28,771 bases of DNA from CAKOSP01 sp964549115 (GTDB taxonomy: Bacteria; Bacillota_I; Bacilli_A; RF39; UBA660), in assembly GCA_964549115.1 (NCBI GenBank), contig CAZJTX010000010.1, positions 1 through 28,771 of the forward strand. Reading direction: 5' to 3'. Below the pieces are notes generated by a model. That model did not search any database. It saw nothing but the letters and a program-made list of their open reading frames with translations, and was not told where the DNA came from. Numbering within the stretch: the stretch's first letter is position 1; every line of letters begins with the position of its first letter. This document shows positions 25,635 to 28,771 of the stretch, piece by piece. The position numbers and the translations under genes are program-made.

Positions 25635-27497
25635 ATGAAGAAATCAAATAAGAATGTTAAAAACAATTTACCTTATTTAATATTAGGATTAGTGCTAGTT
25701 TTTGTTTTTGTTCTTTTAAATTTTGAAGGAAATAAAGTACATAACTTAACAACTGGAGAGTTATTAAAAGAAATAAAAAAGGAAAAAGTTACAGAAGTAT
25801 TGGTTACACCTAATAGAAACCAAGGGGTTTATGTTGTAGAGGGTAAATTAGTAAAATATAAAGAGAATGAAAGTTTTAAATCTAAAGTATTGGAAAAAGA
25901 CTTGGAAACAATCGTTACTTACTCTAACGAACAAGAAATAAAAAAATATGAAACGAAGAGTGATCCTGGTACATCAATATTTACACAATTAGTTGTAAAT
26001 GTGTTGCCATTTGTATTATTAATAGCACTCTCTTATATGGTATTTAGTAAAATAACTGGAGCAAATAAATCTGGTGTTGATTTTGGAAAGAGTAGAGCTA
26101 AATTAACTAGCGATAAAGATAAAAAAACATTTAAAGATGTTGCGGGTTTAGTTGAAGAGAAGCAAGAAGTATCTGAATTAATAGATTTTTTGAAGAATCC
26201 AAAGAAATTTCAAAAAATGGGTGCTAGAATTCCTAAAGGAGTTTTGTTAGTGGGTCCACCAGGAACCGGTAAAACATTATTAGCTAAAGCTATAGCTGGT
26301 GAGGCGCATGTTCCATTTTATTATATAAGTGGTTCTGATTTTGTTGAGTTATTCGTTGGTGTTGGTGCATCAAGAGTTAGAGACATGTTTAAAGAAGCTA
26401 AAAGAAATGCTCCGTGTTTAATATTTATAGATGAAATAGACGCTGTCGGAAGACAAAGAGGAACGGGTTTAGGCGGAGGTCATGACGAAAGAGAACAAAC
26501 GCTTAACCAATTATTGTCTGAGATGGATGGCTTTGGTGAAAATGAAGGAATTATAATAATAGCTGCAACTAACAGGCCAGACGTATTAGATCCAGCCTTA
26601 TTAAGACCTGGAAGGTTTGATAGAGAAGTAACAGTGAGTTTACCGGATGCAAAAGAAAGAGAAGCAATTTTAAATGTTCACGCTAAAAATAAAAAGTTAG
26701 ACCCGGAAGTTCAACTTAAATTTATTAGTTTAAGAACGCCTGGATTTAGTGGTGCGGATTTGGAAAACTTATTAAACGAAGCTGCACTATTAGCTGTTAG
26801 AAGAAAGAAAACGTCGATAACTATGGAGGAAATAGATGAAGCCTCGGATAGAGTATTACTTGGACCTGCAAAGACATCTAGACAAATTACAGACAAAGAA
26901 AAAGAACTAGTTAGTATTCATGAAGCTGGTCATGCTGTAATCGGATTAAAACTAAAAGACGCACAAGTAGTACACAAGATAACAATCATTCCTCGTGGTA
27001 TGGCTGGTGGTTATACTATGATGTTACCTAAAGAAGAAAAGTTGGCTGTATTAACCAAGTCTGAATTGTTAGATCAAATAACAGGGTTACTTGGTGGTAG
27101 AGTAAGTGAAGAGATGTTCTTAAAAGAAATATCAACAGGCGCTTCAGATGACCTGAAAAGAGCAACTAAGATAGCTAGAAGCATGGTAACAGAATATGGA
27201 ATGAGTGACTTAGGTCCAATTCAATATGAAGAAAAAGCTGAAGGAGTGTTTTTAGGAAGAGATTATAATAAGTCAAGAAACTTCTCTGATAAAGTTGCGC
27301 TAGAAATAGATGAAGAAGTTAGAAAGATAATTGACACGTGTTATAAAAAAGCTCAAAAAGTTATTAAAGAAAACGAAAAATTAATTAAATTAATTTCGAA
27401 AGCTTTAATACAATTAGAAACTTTGACAAAAGAACAAATTGATTATATAGTTGAAACAGGAAAAATTCCTAAAGAACCAGAAGAAGGTGAAGAATAA
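25635..27497 (+). CDS. ftsH: ATP-dependent membrane zinc protease FtsH
   Basis: FtsH degrades misassembled membrane proteins and short-lived regulators. The 620-residue protein has two membrane helices (about 12-30 and 118-138) flanking an external domain, an AAA+ module with Walker A GPPGTGKT at 207-214, Walker [12 protein letters not shown] and the second-region-of-homology stretch [17 protein letters not shown], then the zinc protease HEAGH at 429-433. GGAGG precedes the ATG. It follows tilS as in Bacillus, but hprT between them is missing. Its stop overlaps the secG start by one base, pairing quality control with the Sec channel. Confidence 0.98.
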   Translation: MKKSNKNVKNNLPYLILGLVLVFVFVLLNFEGNKVHNLTTGELLKEIKKEKVTEVLVTPNRNQGVYVVEGKLVKYKENESFKSKVLEKDLETIVTYSNEQEIKKYETKSDPGTSIFTQLVVNVLPFVLLIALSYMVFSKITGANKSGVDFGKSRAKLTSDKDKKTFKDVAGLVEEKQEVSELIDFLKNPKKFQKMGARIPKGVLLVGPPGTGKTLLAKAIAGEAHVPFYYISGSDFVELFVGVGASRVRDMFKEAKRNAPCLIFIDEIDAVGRQRGTGLGGGHDEREQTLNQLLSEMDGFGENEGIIIIAATNRPDVLDPALLRPGRFDREVTVSLPDAKEREAILNVHAKNKKLDPEVQLKFISLRTPGFSGADLENLLNEAALLAVRRKKTSITMEEIDEASDRVLLGPAKTSRQITDKEKELVSIHEAGHAVIGLKLKDAQVVHKITIIPRGMAGGYTMMLPKEEKLAVLTKSELLDQITGLLGGRVSEEMFLKEISTGASDDLKRATKIARSMVTEYGMSDLGPIQYEEKAEGVFLGRDYNKSRNFSDKVALEIDEEVRKIIDTCYKKAQKVIKENEKLIKLISKALIQLETLTKEQIDYIVETGKIPKEPEEGEE

Positions 27498-27715
27498 TGT
27501 TAGAAACAATTTTATTAATAATATCAATTTTAATGATTGCGGTTGTTTTATTGCAAAGTAATAAAGCTAGTGAAGCCGGACAAATTATTACTGGTGGTAA
27601 TGAAGTATTATTTCAAAACATGAAAGAAAGAGGATTTGAATTATTCATTTCTAGATTTACTTTTGTGTTAGGGGCATTATTTTTAATAATATCCTTAATA
27701 CTATTTTTAAGATAA
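27497..27715 (+). CDS. secG: Preprotein translocase subunit SecG
   Basis: SecG is the small accessory subunit of SecYEG. The 72-residue protein has two hydrophobic helices (about 3-20 and 52-71) joined by a loop with the family-typical VVLLQSNKASEAGQIITGG. Length fits the family. It starts in the stop of ftsH (TAATG) and ends just before a strong terminator. Confidence 0.92.
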   Translation: MLETILLIISILMIAVVLLQSNKASEAGQIITGGNEVLFQNMKERGFELFISRFTFVLGALFLIISLILFLR

Positions 27716-27747
27716 TAAAAGCTCAGTTAATTTAACTGAGCTTTTTT
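27716..27747. terminator. Bidirectional terminator between secG and gltX
   Basis: GCTCAGTTAA (27721-27730) and TTAACTGAGC (27732-27741) form a perfect stem, realistically with an AATTT-type loop, flanked by an A-run to the left and T-run to 27747. It can end both convergent units. The last codons of gltX, including its stop at 27729-27727, lie inside the stem. Confidence 0.92.
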
Positions 27748-28771
27748 AATTCTTTGTATCATCTTATCTTTATTAAGAATCTTTAGTAAGTCGTATAAAT
27801 TAGGACTTACATTTTTTTTGGTTATTATAATTCTAATAATTTCACAGAAGTAAGCAGTATTGCCTTTGAAATTATCTGGGTTGTTTTTGTATTCGTTCTT
27901 ATCTTTGGTATACCCTATACCGTCAGCATATTCGACTAATTTGTTCCACCATACTGATTGTTCATCATTATCGCTATATATGTTGTTAAAATAATTAATG
28001 AAGTCTGTTTCGTCAAATGATTTAACAGGTTCGTATTGTTCGTCGTTTAACTCAAATAATTCGTCATACATATACCAAAACAAATTTTTAATATCGCTAT
28101 ATGATGAAATATCTTTTCTAGGTTTTTTTACATGTCTTTCTATATTTAAAAGTTCAATTGTGTATTCTCTATGTTCTTTTAATATATTGTAAAATTGAAC
28201 ATCATATTCTTTTGTATAGTTTAATAAGTTATTGTATATTTCCTCTCCTGATAAAGTTGTAAAATGCGTTCTTGAAATATTTATTAATTTTTCATAATCG
28301 AATAATGGACCAGATGTTGACATTTTGTTAAAAGAAAATTCAAAATCATCTATATGTTTTTCGGGATTATTGTTATACCACTCTTCAAAGTTTGAGTTCA
28401 TTAAAGTTGCCAAATATAACATTATAACCTCATTAGGTATTCCCTTTTCTGTATAAAAATTTATAGCCGCCTCTGGATCTTTTCTTTTGGATAATTTTCT
28501 TACTATGTCTCCGTCCTCTTTTATATTTATTGGAGCTATATGTGCATAATATGGTAATTTAAAATTCAGGACTTTAAATAATTGGTCATGTATTGGATAA
28601 CTTGATACCCACTCATCTCCTCTTATGACATGTGTTGTTTTCATTAAATAATCATCAATAGCGTGAGCAAAATGATATGTAGGCAGTCCGTCACTTTTTA
28701 ATATAACAATATCTAAATCATTTTCAGGCATTTTGATTTTTCCCTTTATTAAATCATTTAGTACAACTTCG
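27727..28771 (-). CDS. gltX: Glutamate-tRNA ligase, partial (N-terminus outside window)
   Basis: GltX charges tRNA-Glu. The frame stays open to the right window edge, so the internal ATG at 28731 is not the start; about 13 upstream codons (including VVLNDLIKGKIK) are visible. The class I catalytic core is shown by the segment KSDGLPTYHFAHAIDD, then THVIRGDEW and the KMSKS-type loop VRKLSKRKDPEA, followed by the helical anticodon-binding part ending IKKAQLN. The HIGH motif lies outside. Sequence around the core fits GluRS rather than GlnRS. It is the only gene on this strand right of the origin, convergent with ftsH-secG. Confidence 0.93.
   Translation of the reverse strand, partial: EVVLNDLIKGKIKMPENDLDIVILKSDGLPTYHFAHAIDDYLMKTTHVIRGDEWVSSYPIHDQLFKVLNFKLPYYAHIAPINIKEDGDIVRKLSKRKDPEAAINFYTEKGIPNEVIMLYLATLMNSNFEEWYNNNPEKHIDDFEFSFNKMSTSGPLFDYEKLINISRTHFTTLSGEEIYNNLLNYTKEYDVQFYNILKEHREYTIELLNIERHVKKPRKDISSYSDIKNLFWYMYDELFELNDEQYEPVKSFDETDFINYFNNIYSDNDEQSVWWNKLVEYADGIGYTKDKNEYKNNPDNFKGNTAYFCEIIRIIITKKNVSPNLYDLLKILNKDKMIQRIKKAQLN

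Overview
This window is the chromosomal origin region of a very AT-rich, low-GC Gram-positive-type bacterium, most likely an uncultured gut member of the Bacilli/Mollicutes-like lineages (RF39-type or Erysipelotrichales/Acholeplasma relatives). The evidence is the gene content and order: dnaA, dnaN, recF, gyrB, gyrA, then SRP RNA, tadA, dnaX, ebfC, recR, holB, yaaT, trmN6, pth, mfd, later tilS and ftsH. This is a condensed version of the Bacillus origin order. The genetic code is standard: a release factor 2 gene with its autoregulatory frameshift is present, UGA ends several genes, and the Trp codons seen are UGG. The taxonomic placement is inference.

Left of the origin (1-1904, minus strand) lie two adjacent genes for membrane-anchored surface proteins. 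One carries 12-residue Asp/Gly-rich calcium-binding-type repeats. The other runs off the window and has no normal start codon upstream of its membrane segment. From 1905 to 2183 is a candidate oriC with paired DnaA boxes and AT-rich direct repeats between divergent promoters. A further box-like site lies between dnaA and dnaN.

Right of the origin (2184-10798) are dnaA, dnaN, a ComK-like competence regulator in the slot that usually holds the small S4-domain gene yaaA, then recF-gyrB-gyrA ending in a terminator. A mostly non-coding stretch (10799-11566) follows. It holds four perfect 16-bp parS sites, an exact 100-N assembly gap flanked by two of them, and a compact SRP RNA with its own promoter.

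From 11567 to 20328 is a tightly packed operon for tRNA editing, DNA polymerase III loading, recombination, tRNA modification and transcription-coupled repair (tadA to mfd). Next come secA, a kinase-fold protein, prfB (read through a +1 frameshift) and tilS; then ftsH and secG under a separate promoter. Last is a convergent, partial gltX, separated from secG by a strong bidirectional terminator.

The genes combine replication initiation and elongation, chromosome segregation (ParB target sites), protein export (SRP, SecA, SecG, FtsH) and translation fidelity (TadA, TilS, Pth, RF2, GluRS). The parts that depart most from a standard origin region are the ComK-like gene, the parS array with its gap, the surface-protein pair and the kinase-like gene.
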